Positions 18,022-27,329 of a DNA stretch of 35,478 nucleotides are shown here, one piece after another. How positions within the stretch are numbered: position 1 is the stretch's first letter; each line of letters begins with the position of its first letter. The translations under genes were made by a program, and so were the position numbers. The notes below the pieces were generated by a model. The model had not been told where the DNA came from. It searched no databases and worked only from the letters and a program-made list of their open reading frames with translations. Origin of the DNA: Candidatus Zhuqueibacterota bacterium (lineage in GTDB: Bacteria; Zhuqueibacterota; Zhuqueibacteria; Thermofontimicrobiales; Thiofontviventaceae); the NCBI GenBank assembly GCA_016931935.1, contig JAFGDW010000106.1:1-35478 (forward strand). Reading direction: 5' to 3'.

Positions 18022-19302
18022 TTACAAGCTGCTCACCATTTGCTCTGCTTTATAAAAATATTCACTATCAGGGAATTCACTCATTAATCGGTTGAACATT
18101 TGAGCCGCAGTAGCGCTATCCCCCATTTTCAAGTAACAACGTCCCATCATGAGAAGAGCGTCATCTTTTTTAACACTATTCTCAAATTGAAACACTCCGT
18201 TAAATGCCTGAATCGCATTCTCATAATTTCCCTTGCCAAAGTAGCACTCACCAACCCAATATTGACAATTGCTGGCTAAAGCATGATTGGGATACGTATC
18301 TAAAATTGAGTTGAAAATATAAATTGCGGCGTCATATTCCTGAGCGTAAAAACTTTCCAAACCTTTTTCATAATTTGCTGAAAAATCGCTTGCATCAATA
18401 TCAAACGAGGCTGCTAACGCGCCACCACGAGAACGCATTCTGTTTTCCAGTTGGGCAACCCGATCCTGACGGGCGACTAATTGTGCACGCAATTCATCAA
18501 TTTCAAACTCCTTCTGTTGAATTTTATCATTCAAATCATCCACACGAGACTTTAATTTCACATATTCATCCATCGTATATTCGGACGATGAATTTTCTTC
18601 AAAATTATCAATACCTTCAATCAATGCATTCAATTCATCATCGCCGACATCATCGCTAAATGATCCATCGAGTTCATCTACGGGAGCACGTTCACCATTA
18701 GCCAAAATCTTCGGGGAACTTACAGAACCGGTTTGCGGCCGCATATAATAGGTAATACCCGTTCGGAAATTCAGATAACCATCTGTCGTACCACCCTTTA
18801 GCGGGTCCAAATCATCGCCTGTTGTAAAGCGATAATCCATATTCGCTGAAATTCCCACCTGTGGATTAATCATAAATTCCAATCCACCACCGTAGAAAAA
18901 CGAAATATCATTCCAGCGCTTTCCATACGCCGAATTTGAAAAATTGAATGCCCCCAAACCGAGATAAAGATTTGGATGGACAATATTATTCGGTACCGGA
19001 AAATACATGCCCTTGACATCAAACGTGAGCATGTTTGTTGTAAAATAACTGGCATCAAGATGGAATGTGCCATCGCTCAATTCGCCATACCCCATGGCTA
19101 AGCCGGTAGAAAATTGCTCGTTTATTTTATATTTGGCGTATGCTTCAAACCCCAGACCGAAGCCGGTATGGACTACATCTCCAAATAATTTTTGGGCACC
19201 GAGATTGAACCCGATACCTAACCGATCCTGATCAATTGTCTGTCCGATAACCATGCTGGTCAACGACAGTACAATGAGGAATGTAACAAAGATGTGTCTC
19301 AT
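18022..19302 (-). CDS. Outer-membrane barrel / coiled-coil / TPR fusion protein
   Basis: Exported 426-residue protein. It has a signal peptide (MRHIFVTFLIVLSLTSMVIG, cut near Gln21), then an OmpA-like small beta-barrel (about 22-190) with alternating aromatic strands such as GFGLGFEAYAKYKI and FRTGITYYMR. An acidic linker follows, then a coiled coil (about 245-295, KLKSRVDDLNDKIQQKEFEI). It ends in TPR repeats (about 310-426, YDAAIYIFNSILDTYPNHAL; YENAIQAFNGVFQ), resembling the YbgF/CpoB type. It probably sits in the outer membrane and projects its coiled coil and TPRs into the periplasm, linking envelope and wall machinery. It follows the 19349 gene by 46 bp and ends at a strong terminator. 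Confidence 0.82.
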   Translation of the reverse strand: MRHIFVTFLIVLSLTSMVIGQTIDQDRLGIGFNLGAQKLFGDVVHTGFGLGFEAYAKYKINEQFSTGLAMGYGELSDGTFHLDASYFTTNMLTFDVKGMYFPVPNNIVHPNLYLGLGAFNFSNSAYGKRWNDISFFYGGGLEFMINPQVGISANMDYRFTTGDDLDPLKGGTTDGYLNFRTGITYYMRPQTGSVSSPKILANGERAPVDELDGSFSDDVGDDELNALIEGIDNFEENSSSEYTMDEYVKLKSRVDDLNDKIQQKEFEIDELRAQLVARQDRVAQLENRMRSRGGALAASFDIDASDFSANYEKGLESFYAQEYDAAIYIFNSILDTYPNHALASNCQYWVGECYFGKGNYENAIQAFNGVFQFENSVKKDDALLMMGRCYLKMGDSATAAQMFNRLMSEFPDSEYFYKAEQMVSSL

Positions 19303-19348
19303 CTCTCAGAATCTCCTATTTCTCCCCCATTCATCACTACACCACCAA

Positions 19349-19927
19349 TTAATTTAACATATCCATATCTACATCAACAGCATCAAAATGATTCTTCAAA
19401 TCACCGGGAATCACTTCCGCCAGCGTAACTTTTTTATCTGAATACGCATTAAATGCTTTGATAAGTTCGTTAATTTTTTCTCTGCTTTCAGTGATAATTT
19501 TCCGCTGGTCATCATTATCAAGGTTGCGTCGCAGCGATAGAATTTCATCACCGATTTGTTCAAAATAATAGTTCGTCATCGACTTTGCCATCAGGGAATC
19601 GATTTCCTCTTTGATTGCCTGGTCTTTCCCCGCCATGGACTTGATTGTATTCTTAAGTTGGAACAGATTTAGTTCTTTTTCCAACTCCTTGTCAACTCCG
19701 AGATAAGTAAAAGTAGCCGGATTTTGATTGAAGAAATCTGTTTTCACAGCAAAATTCGAAAAGATATACTGTTCAACCACGACACGTTCACCAAATGTCA
19801 ACTCCCGGTGTGATGAATATCGCATGGTATTAATCTCTTTTTGGTATTCCACGCGAATTAGTACTTTTGAAAATGAGAAATAAAATAATTCTTTCATAGT
19901 ACCCTTGTATCTTTTTGTGTCATCCAT
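19349..19927 (-). CDS. Hypothetical helical protein
   Basis: I do not recognise this 192-residue protein. It has no signal peptide. After a hydrophobic N-terminal strand (KELFYFSFSKVLIRVEY) most of it looks helical and charged (KELEKELNLFQLKNTIKSM; DDQRKIITESREKINELIKA), with an acidic C-terminus (DAVDVDMDMLN). The ATG at 19927 has AAGGA at 6 nt, better than the TTG two codons upstream or later ATGs. It lies 46 bp before the barrel-TPR gene and probably shares its transcript, so a role with that envelope protein is possible but unsupported by motif. Confidence 0.75.
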   Translation of the reverse strand: MDDTKRYKGTMKELFYFSFSKVLIRVEYQKEINTMRYSSHRELTFGERVVVEQYIFSNFAVKTDFFNQNPATFTYLGVDKELEKELNLFQLKNTIKSMAGKDQAIKEEIDSLMAKSMTNYYFEQIGDEILSLRRNLDNDDQRKIITESREKINELIKAFNAYSDKKVTLAEVIPGDLKNHFDAVDVDMDMLN

Positions 19928-20180
19928 GCCCAATCCTTGTAATTATGTTCACATTTTCCCATTACAATATCTGTGCCAGCATGGTGTTACAATTCAATAA
20001 TTGAGCTAAGTTATGATAAATCAAAAGTAAAACCGATTAAATTCACTTAACTGACAAAAATTATTGACAGAATAAATTGTATCAGAATGAGCCACGTGCC
20101 CCTTATTCTCCATTTGAGAGGAGACACTGTAGCAGGGAGGTAAATAATTTGGTCGGCTTAAGCTGCTCTTTTTGGCGTTG

Positions 20181-21536
20181 TCAGCTCACTTCTGTTGGTC
20201 GCTGTTCAGGAACCAGTGTCTCATTTTGTCGATTTCCTGATTCCGAAGTGCGCTTCTTAAGCGGTTTTTGCCTTGATTTGTATTTTTCCTGAATCTCGGC
20301 AATTCGTTTTCGCGTTATCTTTACATATTTTTCTTTATCAGCAGGAGCAAACTCCAGGAAACGTTGATAGCTCATCACGGCCTGCTTATATTTTCCAAGG
20401 CTATCCTGCGCGAGTCCACGGTTAATCCATGCTTCATGATATTTAGGATTGCACTTAATTGCCCGGTCGTAACTTTTTATAGCTTCTTTCAATTTACCAA
20501 TTTTGCGAAGTACAATCCCACGATTATTCCATGCTTCAACGTATTCCGGATATATTTTAACAGCCCGATCATAACTGGCAATTGCATCGTCGTTATAATC
20601 CATTTCATTCAAAATATTACCACGCCTGTAAAATGCCTGGTAATGAACTGGATTCAACTTAATGACCTGATCAAAACATTTTAATGCCTGATCATCTTCC
20701 CCGATAGACTTCAGCGCTACACCTTTATTAAACCAGGCTTCCGAATATTCATTATTTTTTCGGATAGATTGATTGTAGCATTCAATCGCTTTCTTGTATT
20801 CTTTTAATTTGAGTTGAATATTGCCACAACAGAACCAGGCTTCGAAGCTTTCAGGTTTGCTGTTTACGGCTAGTTCGAACTTTGCTAATGCCTCATCATA
20901 ACGTTTCAGATTTTGTTCCAGTACACCATAATTCATCAGCGCTTCGAAACTGGCGTCGTTATGAGTCAAGGCCTGCTCAACGAGACCGATGGCATTTTCA
21001 TATTGTTTTAACCGGATCAGGACACCGCTTTGATTAATATTGGAAACAACTGTTTTCACCCAATTATTTGATAAATCATATTTTTCAATGGCTTCCTGAT
21101 AGTGCTTTTTTAAATATGCCCGGTTTCCCTGTTTCCACGTTTCCAAAGCCTGAAGTCGATCATTTAGCGGAAGTTCATACTGTTTGTCCAACTCCGCCTT
21201 CATAATACGCTCATCACCAATGATTTTATAGTGCTCGAATATATTGGCGCTCGTTAGATAGTGGATTTCTTTGAGGTCTTCGTCTTCAGCATAGGTGCCA
21301 AGATCACGCAGCGTTACGATAACATCAACAATGAAGATAAAAAAGAGTGCACTTCCCAAAACGCCGATCCACACCTTGTCCAGCCAACCAATCTTATCAA
21401 AACCGATTGATGCCGCTGCTACAATGCAACCAACCGTGTTGACGGGGATAAATGCCCATATTTTTAATCGAACACCAAGAAAAATCAGAAATGCAAAGAA
21501 AAGTATTAACGAAAGGTTAATAAGAAGAAAGATCAT
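20181..21536 (-). CDS. Membrane-anchored TPR protein
   Basis: A 451-residue protein with about three N-terminal membrane segments (roughly 1-20, 27-45 and 55-75). A linker follows, then about eight tetratricopeptide repeats filling residues 125-420. Repeats such as YDEALAKFELAVNSKPE, YKKAIECYNQSIRKNNE, DDQALKCFDQVIKLNPV and LKEAIKSYDRAIKCNPK follow the TPR consensus. The C-terminus is basic and polar. TPRs act as protein-binding scaffolds; no enzyme domain is seen. The start is ATG 21536 with GGAG 9 nt upstream; an earlier in-frame TTG would place that Shine-Dalgarno inside the gene. A good promoter is at 21584-21612. Confidence 0.88.
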   Translation of the reverse strand: MIFLLINLSLILFFAFLIFLGVRLKIWAFIPVNTVGCIVAAASIGFDKIGWLDKVWIGVLGSALFFIFIVDVIVTLRDLGTYAEDEDLKEIHYLTSANIFEHYKIIGDERIMKAELDKQYELPLNDRLQALETWKQGNRAYLKKHYQEAIEKYDLSNNWVKTVVSNINQSGVLIRLKQYENAIGLVEQALTHNDASFEALMNYGVLEQNLKRYDEALAKFELAVNSKPESFEAWFCCGNIQLKLKEYKKAIECYNQSIRKNNEYSEAWFNKGVALKSIGEDDQALKCFDQVIKLNPVHYQAFYRRGNILNEMDYNDDAIASYDRAVKIYPEYVEAWNNRGIVLRKIGKLKEAIKSYDRAIKCNPKYHEAWINRGLAQDSLGKYKQAVMSYQRFLEFAPADKEKYVKITRKRIAEIQEKYKSRQKPLKKRTSESGNRQNETLVPEQRPTEVS

Positions 21537-21583
21537 AAACAAATGCTCCAAAAATGTAAAAGAGCAACTCCGAATTGCCTGTA

Positions 21584-21612
21584 AATATAATAACTTTTTG
21601 TTCGTTTGTCAA
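21584..21612 (-). promoter_or_regulatory. Sigma-70-type promoter of the TPR gene
   Basis: Minus strand: -35 TTGACA (21607-21612), 17-bp spacer, -10 TATATT (21584-21589), about 40 nt of leader before ATG 21536. The -35 is a perfect consensus and the -10 matches 5 of 6. Confidence 0.8.
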
Positions 21613-21625
21613 GGGATTAATCCCT
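21612..21625. promoter_or_regulatory. Palindrome abutting the TPR promoter -35
   Basis: AGGGATTAATCCCT is a perfect 14-bp palindrome that shares one base with the -35 box of the TPR promoter. Its position suits a regulator-binding site. No regulator can be named. Confidence 0.5.
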
Positions 21626-21828
21626 GCAAATATTTAATATATTGACATATCTTCACAATTTTATGTCATTATTACCTGAGAGACATTTTTAGCTGGTTTT
21701 CTTTTACAGATTTAATTTTTGCAATGAATGGCAATTTTGATTAGCTTAGGATTCTATCGACAAATTTTACATCTTAACTCGAAAATACGCTATCACTTTT
21801 TACATCAATTGAAAGCCTGATGGAAGAC

Positions 21829-23229
21829 TTAATTTTTCATCAGCGCATATTCCAACGCCGCAGTGGTTGTATAATATTTCGTAATCATATTGGGTGTTTC
21901 CCAATCCAGTAATTTCCCATCAATAAGATACTGTAAATACTTTTCGGTGACCTGAGCGAAATGAGCTTCATGCCCAACGCGAAACTCATCGGGAATATTG
22001 ATATGCCAACCGGATTTCGTTTTATCGACAGAAATTCCCGGATAACGAGGTTGCAGATCGGAGATTGCCTTGTTCATCGCCTGTTCTAAATTTTCAGCAA
22101 TTTTGGCATCCGGAATTTCCACATACAATTCTGGACGGTAATTTTGTGCTTTGCCCTGGCGAATCACAAGATTGGATTTTGTCCCACGCATAATCGAATA
22201 ATGCGTATCTCCGGCTCCTTCCGGCGCTCGGTAGTTCCAGCTCACTGATACTTTTGCGTATACACCTTTCAAAGTGTAGATAAACTCACCGTTGGAATAA
22301 ACAGGCAATTCACCGTTTGCGTTGAGCTTTGATTGCAAATAGTCCGGGAAATCCGATAACCGCGTCGCCTCTATAAATTGTTGTTTAGTCATAATTGTAG
22401 GCCACCGTTTTGCCGAAATTATGCTGACATCTGTCGTATCAAGGCTTACATCCGGGAAACATTCCCATTGAATTAGATCGACCAAATGGGCAGTGACATC
22501 GACAAGTCCCTCACCTTGCTGGGAAACATCCATAAACCATGCAGGTCGCTTCAGCGGGTTACCGGAAACATTTTTGAAAAAATGATGCACACTCTCCTTT
22601 GTTACTGCAGAATTTTCAGGAGTTCCGGATTGCAAGGCGCCAAATACTTCAGGAATTTGTGACAATGCTTTCTGAAGCACTGTCGTAATTTCATAGCGCT
22701 CGGTCATGATATCATAAATGAGTACATTCTTTTGATCCGCTTTCGCAAATGCAGCATTCAATTCATCGAAGCCGGTTTTATTGATGCACATCGGTTTATC
22801 TGCAAGCACGTTCAATCCGGCATTCACGACTGTACGAATATATTGTGTTTTAAATTGATTCTTCCCGGAAATAACCACCACATTACCGGGTTTTTCCTGA
22901 ACAAGTCGCTCCAGAAAATCATCGCCGGTATACACTTTCAGTTCCCATTGAGTGGGATTATCCGCTCGCGAATTATAGTTGTTAATCCGATCAATATGAT
23001 CCTGAACATCCGGGCCGGACGGTGCATAAATGTGAACGTTCGGATTGACCTGATCGTACATGGATTTTTGTACAAGTGCAGCATGAAAGTGGCCGGGATC
23101 GAGTGTGATGAGTCTTACTTCGCCGGGAGCGCCGGTAAAAATCATTGAACTTTCTTTCTTTTCCGTACAACGTAAATTGAATATGACTATTATGAATACG
23201 ATGAATATATGCCTGATTCTAAACTGCAT
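21829..23229 (-). CDS. Exported Gfo/Idh/MocA-family oxidoreductase
   Basis: A 466-residue NAD(P)-dependent oxidoreductase-like protein with an N-terminal hydrophobic export segment. Cys21 is a possible but non-canonical lipidation site (NLRC). After a degenerate Rossmann start (GEVRLITLDPGHFHAALVQ), the family pattern is seen at VVVISGKNQFKTQYIRTVV and the catalytic-type ADKPMCIN (Lys of the DKP motif). The C-terminal part matches the longer oxidoreductase C-domain seen in FCB bacteria (HAHFAQVTEKYLQYL region). I start at ATG 23229, where GAGGAGT is 8 nt upstream. It follows the sugar isomerase-like gene by 33 bp, suggesting joint periplasmic processing of a sugar or glycoside. Confidence 0.85.
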   Translation of the reverse strand: MQFRIRHIFIVFIIVIFNLRCTEKKESSMIFTGAPGEVRLITLDPGHFHAALVQKSMYDQVNPNVHIYAPSGPDVQDHIDRINNYNSRADNPTQWELKVYTGDDFLERLVQEKPGNVVVISGKNQFKTQYIRTVVNAGLNVLADKPMCINKTGFDELNAAFAKADQKNVLIYDIMTERYEITTVLQKALSQIPEVFGALQSGTPENSAVTKESVHHFFKNVSGNPLKRPAWFMDVSQQGEGLVDVTAHLVDLIQWECFPDVSLDTTDVSIISAKRWPTIMTKQQFIEATRLSDFPDYLQSKLNANGELPVYSNGEFIYTLKGVYAKVSVSWNYRAPEGAGDTHYSIMRGTKSNLVIRQGKAQNYRPELYVEIPDAKIAENLEQAMNKAISDLQPRYPGISVDKTKSGWHINIPDEFRVGHEAHFAQVTEKYLQYLIDGKLLDWETPNMITKYYTTTAALEYALMKN

Positions 23230-23262
23230 TGATACTACTCCTCTGCTATGATTCAAAAATCA

Positions 23263-24111
23263 TTAAATTACATCCAGCACACCGCGCACATAACCTACCG
23301 ATTCAGCCAGCCCCGGTAACGGATCATCCTCATCCTTTTCATATTCAAATGCTACCACACCCGAATAATTAATTTTCAGAAGCGCTGTTAAAAATGAAGG
23401 AATAATGATTACTCCACGTCCAATTTCAATCGATTTACCGTTCTCTGTGGATTCCGTCACATCTTTGATATGCACATCCAACAAACGATCGGCAAATTGT
23501 TCGGCTTGAGCGGCAGGATTCAGCCCCAATCGCTGGCAATGTCCGATGTCCAGGCACAAACATACCCGCTTATCAGACAATTTAATCTTCTCATAAATGC
23601 TTTCGGGACTGGGATACATTTTTTCACCAGGGCCATGATTATGAATTGCCACACAAATATCGTATTCTTTGACTTTCTGATTGACCAGTCCGAGCAATTC
23701 ATGGTTTGGAACACCAATAATAACTCGCATCCCGGCTGTTTTGGCATATTCAAACGCCTGATTCACCTGATGCTCATCATTCATATAAATAACACCACCA
23801 CCATACAGATCCAGTTCGGCAGATTTTGTTTTAGCCGCCACGGCCTTGATTTCATTTACCGTTGCGTCCAATGGTAAGTGAAAACTTTTTAAAGCGATTG
23901 CTGTTAAATCAACTAGTCGCGTCATCGCAAGAGTTTGTTCAAGATTGAATTTTCGGGAGGTATATGATGCAAGTCCGAGCGTAAATTTTCTTTCATTCTT
24001 TTTCCGGAATTGGGTAGACGATTGGCATGATTGAACTGTCGCACCAACTGATAAACTAACAGCGCCTAATACACCTGATTTTATCAAATCACGACGGGAA
24101 ATAGTGCTCAT
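23263..24111 (-). CDS. Tat-exported sugar isomerase/epimerase-like TIM barrel
   Basis: A 282-residue protein of the xylose-isomerase-like TIM-barrel superfamily (sugar phosphate isomerase/epimerase). The N-terminus carries a twin-arginine signal (SRRDLIKSG) and a lipobox-like VQSC with Cys29, so it is probably periplasmic and possibly lipidated. Metal-site segments are ICVAIHNHGPG, VCLCLDIGHCQRLG, LLDVHIKD and the final VVAFEYEKDED. The ATG at 24111 has a strong GGGAGGG Shine-Dalgarno. It leads a two-gene unit with the Gfo/Idh/MocA protein; such pairs are known in pathways that oxidise glycosides to 3-keto intermediates and cleave them, which is my best guess here. Confidence 0.85.
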   Translation of the reverse strand: MSTISRRDLIKSGVLGAVSLSVGATVQSCQSSTQFRKKNERKFTLGLASYTSRKFNLEQTLAMTRLVDLTAIALKSFHLPLDATVNEIKAVAAKTKSAELDLYGGGVIYMNDEHQVNQAFEYAKTAGMRVIIGVPNHELLGLVNQKVKEYDICVAIHNHGPGEKMYPSPESIYEKIKLSDKRVCLCLDIGHCQRLGLNPAAQAEQFADRLLDVHIKDVTESTENGKSIEIGRGVIIIPSFLTALLKINYSGVVAFEYEKDEDDPLPGLAESVGYVRGVLDVI

Positions 24112-24480
24112 AATCCCTCCCTCAAAAGGTGGTGCGGGTATGAAAAAATTCTTTTCAACCTTCGAATCACGAAATTGGTCAGAATGAAAAATGGCAGGTT
24201 AATACTGTTGATATCAAAATGATCGATGTGGTGCGGAAGGAGCAGCGCAAGATTGTTTTTAATATAGGGAATTTATCAAGGCAAGTCAAGGTGAATCTTT
24301 ATTGGTAGTTATTGATGGGTATGCATTCACAGCAAAGAAATTTGTCCTGGATCTGACTCACTCGCGGAATACGTATTAGAAAATCAATGCCATTTAGTTC
24401 AGATAAAAATTAGTTGTTTAATCTATTCACACTTCGATGGAGTATATCCTAAGGGCTCAGTGTGAAATCAACGACCGCTT

Positions 24481-24504
24481 CATGCTGAGCGAAGTCGAAG
24501 CATG
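24481..24504. repeat. Second copy of the CTGAGCGAAGTCGAAG repeat
   Basis: The 16-mer at 24485-24500 is identical to 1162-1177. Here it is flanked by CATGCT and AGCATG, making a small hairpin. It is an intergenic dispersed repeat. Confidence 0.6.
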
Positions 24505-24586
24505 TTAGGAATCTAAGATCAAGAAATATCAGCTTGACTTAATGACATTGAATAGAAAATAATTATTATACCTTTTCCGGATACTG

Positions 24587-24626
24587 AAAAACACAAACCA
24601 GGTTTCTTCGAGAAACCTGGTTTGTG
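24587..24626 (-). terminator. Strong rho-independent terminator of the GH9 transcript
   Basis: A perfect 16-bp stem, CACAAACCAGGTTTCT (24592-24607) with AGAAACCTGGTTTGTG (24611-24626), has a 3-nt loop and TTTTT on the minus-strand exit side. It lies 34 nt past the GH9 stop codon and closes the run of genes that begins at the PPIase. Confidence 0.92.
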
Positions 24627-24660
24627 AATTGACTAACATTATTTAGGACAGACTTTATCA

Positions 24661-27306
24661 TCAATTTCCGTTTGTAAGCATATGATCAGCAGCTAGCACA
24701 ATAAACATGTATGTACAGGCGCCACCGATAATATATTCACGCTCCTGCCAGATATAAGGCCAAACTTTGTCTTCCGGGAAATCCGGCCGTACCAAATTAA
24801 CAGCGCTCCAAAAAGTGCCACCGGGGATGTAGCTCCAGTCCGCACGGTTGTTACCGTAGGCGATTGTCGGAGAATTGACACCAACTCCTGAAACAAGACT
24901 ATTCGTTGTGCTTCCGGGACGGCAGCCAAGCAAATAGTTCACGACTGCATACAAATGGTCCGGTGTAAAAATATCCGGCCAGGCTTTGCACAGAAAATAC
25001 TGGGAAAAACCAATGTATTCCGGTGTGCGTAACGGTGAACCGAAAGGTGTCTCTGACATCATTTTATCCATCTCAGGCTTGAATGCCTTTGCTGCCGTTG
25101 TGGCAGCTTTTTTAAAATCCTTGCAATCGATATATGGCAACACACGGGCAATGGAAGAACCATTAAACCTGAATCCTTGGGCGATGTCATTATTCATGCT
25201 GCACAGTTGTTTTTTATATTCATCTTTGTTCGTAGTAACAATAAGTTCAATAAGCGTGCTTAACTTTGCGCCTCTACTCCGACGTCGTTCGCCCATTTCG
25301 CTATCTTTGTTTGTTTCCCAAAGAGCCTCTGCAACACGGAGACATTCATTGGCCAAATCACTATTGTATCCCTTCAATACTCGGGCTGCAACGGCCAGCG
25401 CGGTTGCACCCTGAAGTTGCAAACCAGCGCTTTCATCGGTAAATACCAGACGGTCATCCATATCGGGAATGTAAACTTCGATTTCATCCAAATTCATTTC
25501 CGGATCGAACGCTTTTGAATAACGGTGAGCAACTTTCTTGTACCACAATTCATCGACATTGGCAGCTTTTGCTTTTTCCGCCTCGTCATCAAACACTTTA
25601 CCATCTGTCATGGTCGAGCCATCGCCCAACATGACATACTGTCTTAACGATGGGCAGATAATACCACGGTACAACCGACCCAATTGATGGTAGCCGGCGA
25701 GAATTGAAAGCACGCCGTGTTCAACTTGTTGTAGTACATCGGGCTTGCCATCCGGTTGATGCAACTCTACGTGATGATGTTCCTGATCGATGAACGTATT
25801 ATCCCATTCAATCCCGAATTCTTCGTACGCCAAACCAAGCATGATAACAGTTTGAGCCTGTGATTCCACGCGCAGATCATAGTCACCGGCATCATGCCAG
25901 CCGCCAACGTTCAGGCCAGGTACATGTTCCAGCGGTTTGAACGGAGACATAGTGGAAGTCATACCTTCATTATTATATCCATCAAAATGTTTGATATTGA
26001 GCGGCATCATCAACGCGTCATCCATATGACAGGCGCCGTGCCATACCCGATATTTCTGATTGATGCGCATATGGCACATCTGCACCGGAACAAAATAATC
26101 CAGCGTTGGCTGCCAGACATTATGTTTGTAGACATCGGGATCAATTCGGAATGGATTGCTGGTAAAATTACCGTATTTTACGCAATAGATACCCGGTTCT
26201 TTAACATCAGAAAAATCCAGTAGTGCATATTGATAACGCAAGTACTGACCCCATAATTTTGGCTGCTGGTCAAGTATCGTTTGATATTCGCCTTCAGGAG
26301 ATACTTTGTACAAAACTGCGTTCTGAATTGCTGTTTCCCGTTTATCCAGTTCAACATACGCCACTTTCTTTTGATCGGGATGGTAACCGACCTGCGACAA
26401 ATGAACGACCGGTGAATATTTAAAATCGGGAATAACATTCGGTGTAATTTTCCATTGGATAGCATCTTTGGTCGCACCGGCAGGGACGAGCGCCCGCACG
26501 ACAAACCAGCCATTGTTATGTTTCAAACTGCCATCAAGTAGTTGAAGTTTGCCACCTTTCAGACTTTCAATTTTCATGCGAAACATCTCATCTTCTGGCG
26601 CAACAATCAGCACCTGGCCTTCGGCAAGTGGCGAGGCTTCTGCTTCACCATCCTGATTGAGATAAGCTTCACCTTCAGCCTGACGGGGAAAAATTCCTGT
26701 CTTATCATCCATATAGTAATATTTCCCATACAGATTCCCGGGAAACAGCTCCATATTATAACCAATGCGACCGACCCAACCTTCCGGAATTGGCTCATCA
26801 AAATCCACAGAAACTGTGATTGTTGTGCCTTCCGCTTTGACATGCATGGTGTATTTAATGTTCAAATCGGGATAGATAATCGGATTAAATCCTTTGCGAT
26901 TTAACGACTCATCGGGAAAGCTGCACGGCATGCTGATTTCATTATTTTCTTTATCAACTTTCCGACTGGAAATCGCCAGGCTTTGAGGGCTAACGCCTCG
27001 TTTTTGCACACCCTCACCCAGTTTTGCCGTGGGCTGCCACTGGCCGGGTGTCGGGTTCAAACGAATTTCCCCATTCGTTGCGACACGGTTTTCATGCTGG
27101 ATAATTTCCATGCCGCCCTGATGACCCTCGGAAAACGTATTTTGATACACAAGTACATTTAGTCCGGGCATCTCAAAATAATCCTGTTCATTGATTACCA
27201 GGCCAGCCTGATCCGCAGCATACAGACAAACGGCGAAACCTGTTAACATCAATCCGAAGATGACGTTACGCACCTTTTTAATGGATGGGACGCGAAATCG
27301 TTTCAT
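24661..27306 (-). CDS. Glycoside hydrolase family 9 enzyme with N-terminal Ig-like domain
   Basis: Secreted 881-residue glycosidase. It has a signal peptide ending near residue 30 (CLYA), a beta-rich N-terminal region (about 35-290) that I cannot name, and a cellulase-type Ig-like domain (about 300-390, HLSQVGYHPDQKKVAYVEL). The GH9 catalytic (alpha/alpha)6 barrel runs from about 395 to 880. The catalytic base motif is GGWHDAGDYD with Asp472 and Asp475, and the likely acid is Glu857 (EREYIIGGA) near the C-terminus. GH9 enzymes cleave beta-1,4-glucans, with some exo-acting on glucosaminides, so the substrate is open. AAGGAGT precedes ATG 27306. It follows the spermidine-synthase-like gene by 23 bp and ends at a strong terminator. 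Confidence 0.93.
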   Translation of the reverse strand: MKRFRVPSIKKVRNVIFGLMLTGFAVCLYAADQAGLVINEQDYFEMPGLNVLVYQNTFSEGHQGGMEIIQHENRVATNGEIRLNPTPGQWQPTAKLGEGVQKRGVSPQSLAISSRKVDKENNEISMPCSFPDESLNRKGFNPIIYPDLNIKYTMHVKAEGTTITVSVDFDEPIPEGWVGRIGYNMELFPGNLYGKYYYMDDKTGIFPRQAEGEAYLNQDGEAEASPLAEGQVLIVAPEDEMFRMKIESLKGGKLQLLDGSLKHNNGWFVVRALVPAGATKDAIQWKITPNVIPDFKYSPVVHLSQVGYHPDQKKVAYVELDKRETAIQNAVLYKVSPEGEYQTILDQQPKLWGQYLRYQYALLDFSDVKEPGIYCVKYGNFTSNPFRIDPDVYKHNVWQPTLDYFVPVQMCHMRINQKYRVWHGACHMDDALMMPLNIKHFDGYNNEGMTSTMSPFKPLEHVPGLNVGGWHDAGDYDLRVESQAQTVIMLGLAYEEFGIEWDNTFIDQEHHHVELHQPDGKPDVLQQVEHGVLSILAGYHQLGRLYRGIICPSLRQYVMLGDGSTMTDGKVFDDEAEKAKAANVDELWYKKVAHRYSKAFDPEMNLDEIEVYIPDMDDRLVFTDESAGLQLQGATALAVAARVLKGYNSDLANECLRVAEALWETNKDSEMGERRRSRGAKLSTLIELIVTTNKDEYKKQLCSMNNDIAQGFRFNGSSIARVLPYIDCKDFKKAATTAAKAFKPEMDKMMSETPFGSPLRTPEYIGFSQYFLCKAWPDIFTPDHLYAVVNYLLGCRPGSTTNSLVSGVGVNSPTIAYGNNRADWSYIPGGTFWSAVNLVRPDFPEDKVWPYIWQEREYIIGGACTYMFIVLAADHMLTNGN

Positions 27307-27329
27307 AATGACTCCTTAATTCGTGATAC

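Larger units (their letters stand above)
24112..24660. other. Intergenic region with repeat copy and terminator
   Basis: About 550 bp between the GH9 gene and the isomerase gene. It contains a copy of the dispersed repeat (24485-24500), the GH9 terminator (24587-24626) and presumably the isomerase promoter. I see no gene in it. Confidence 0.7.
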
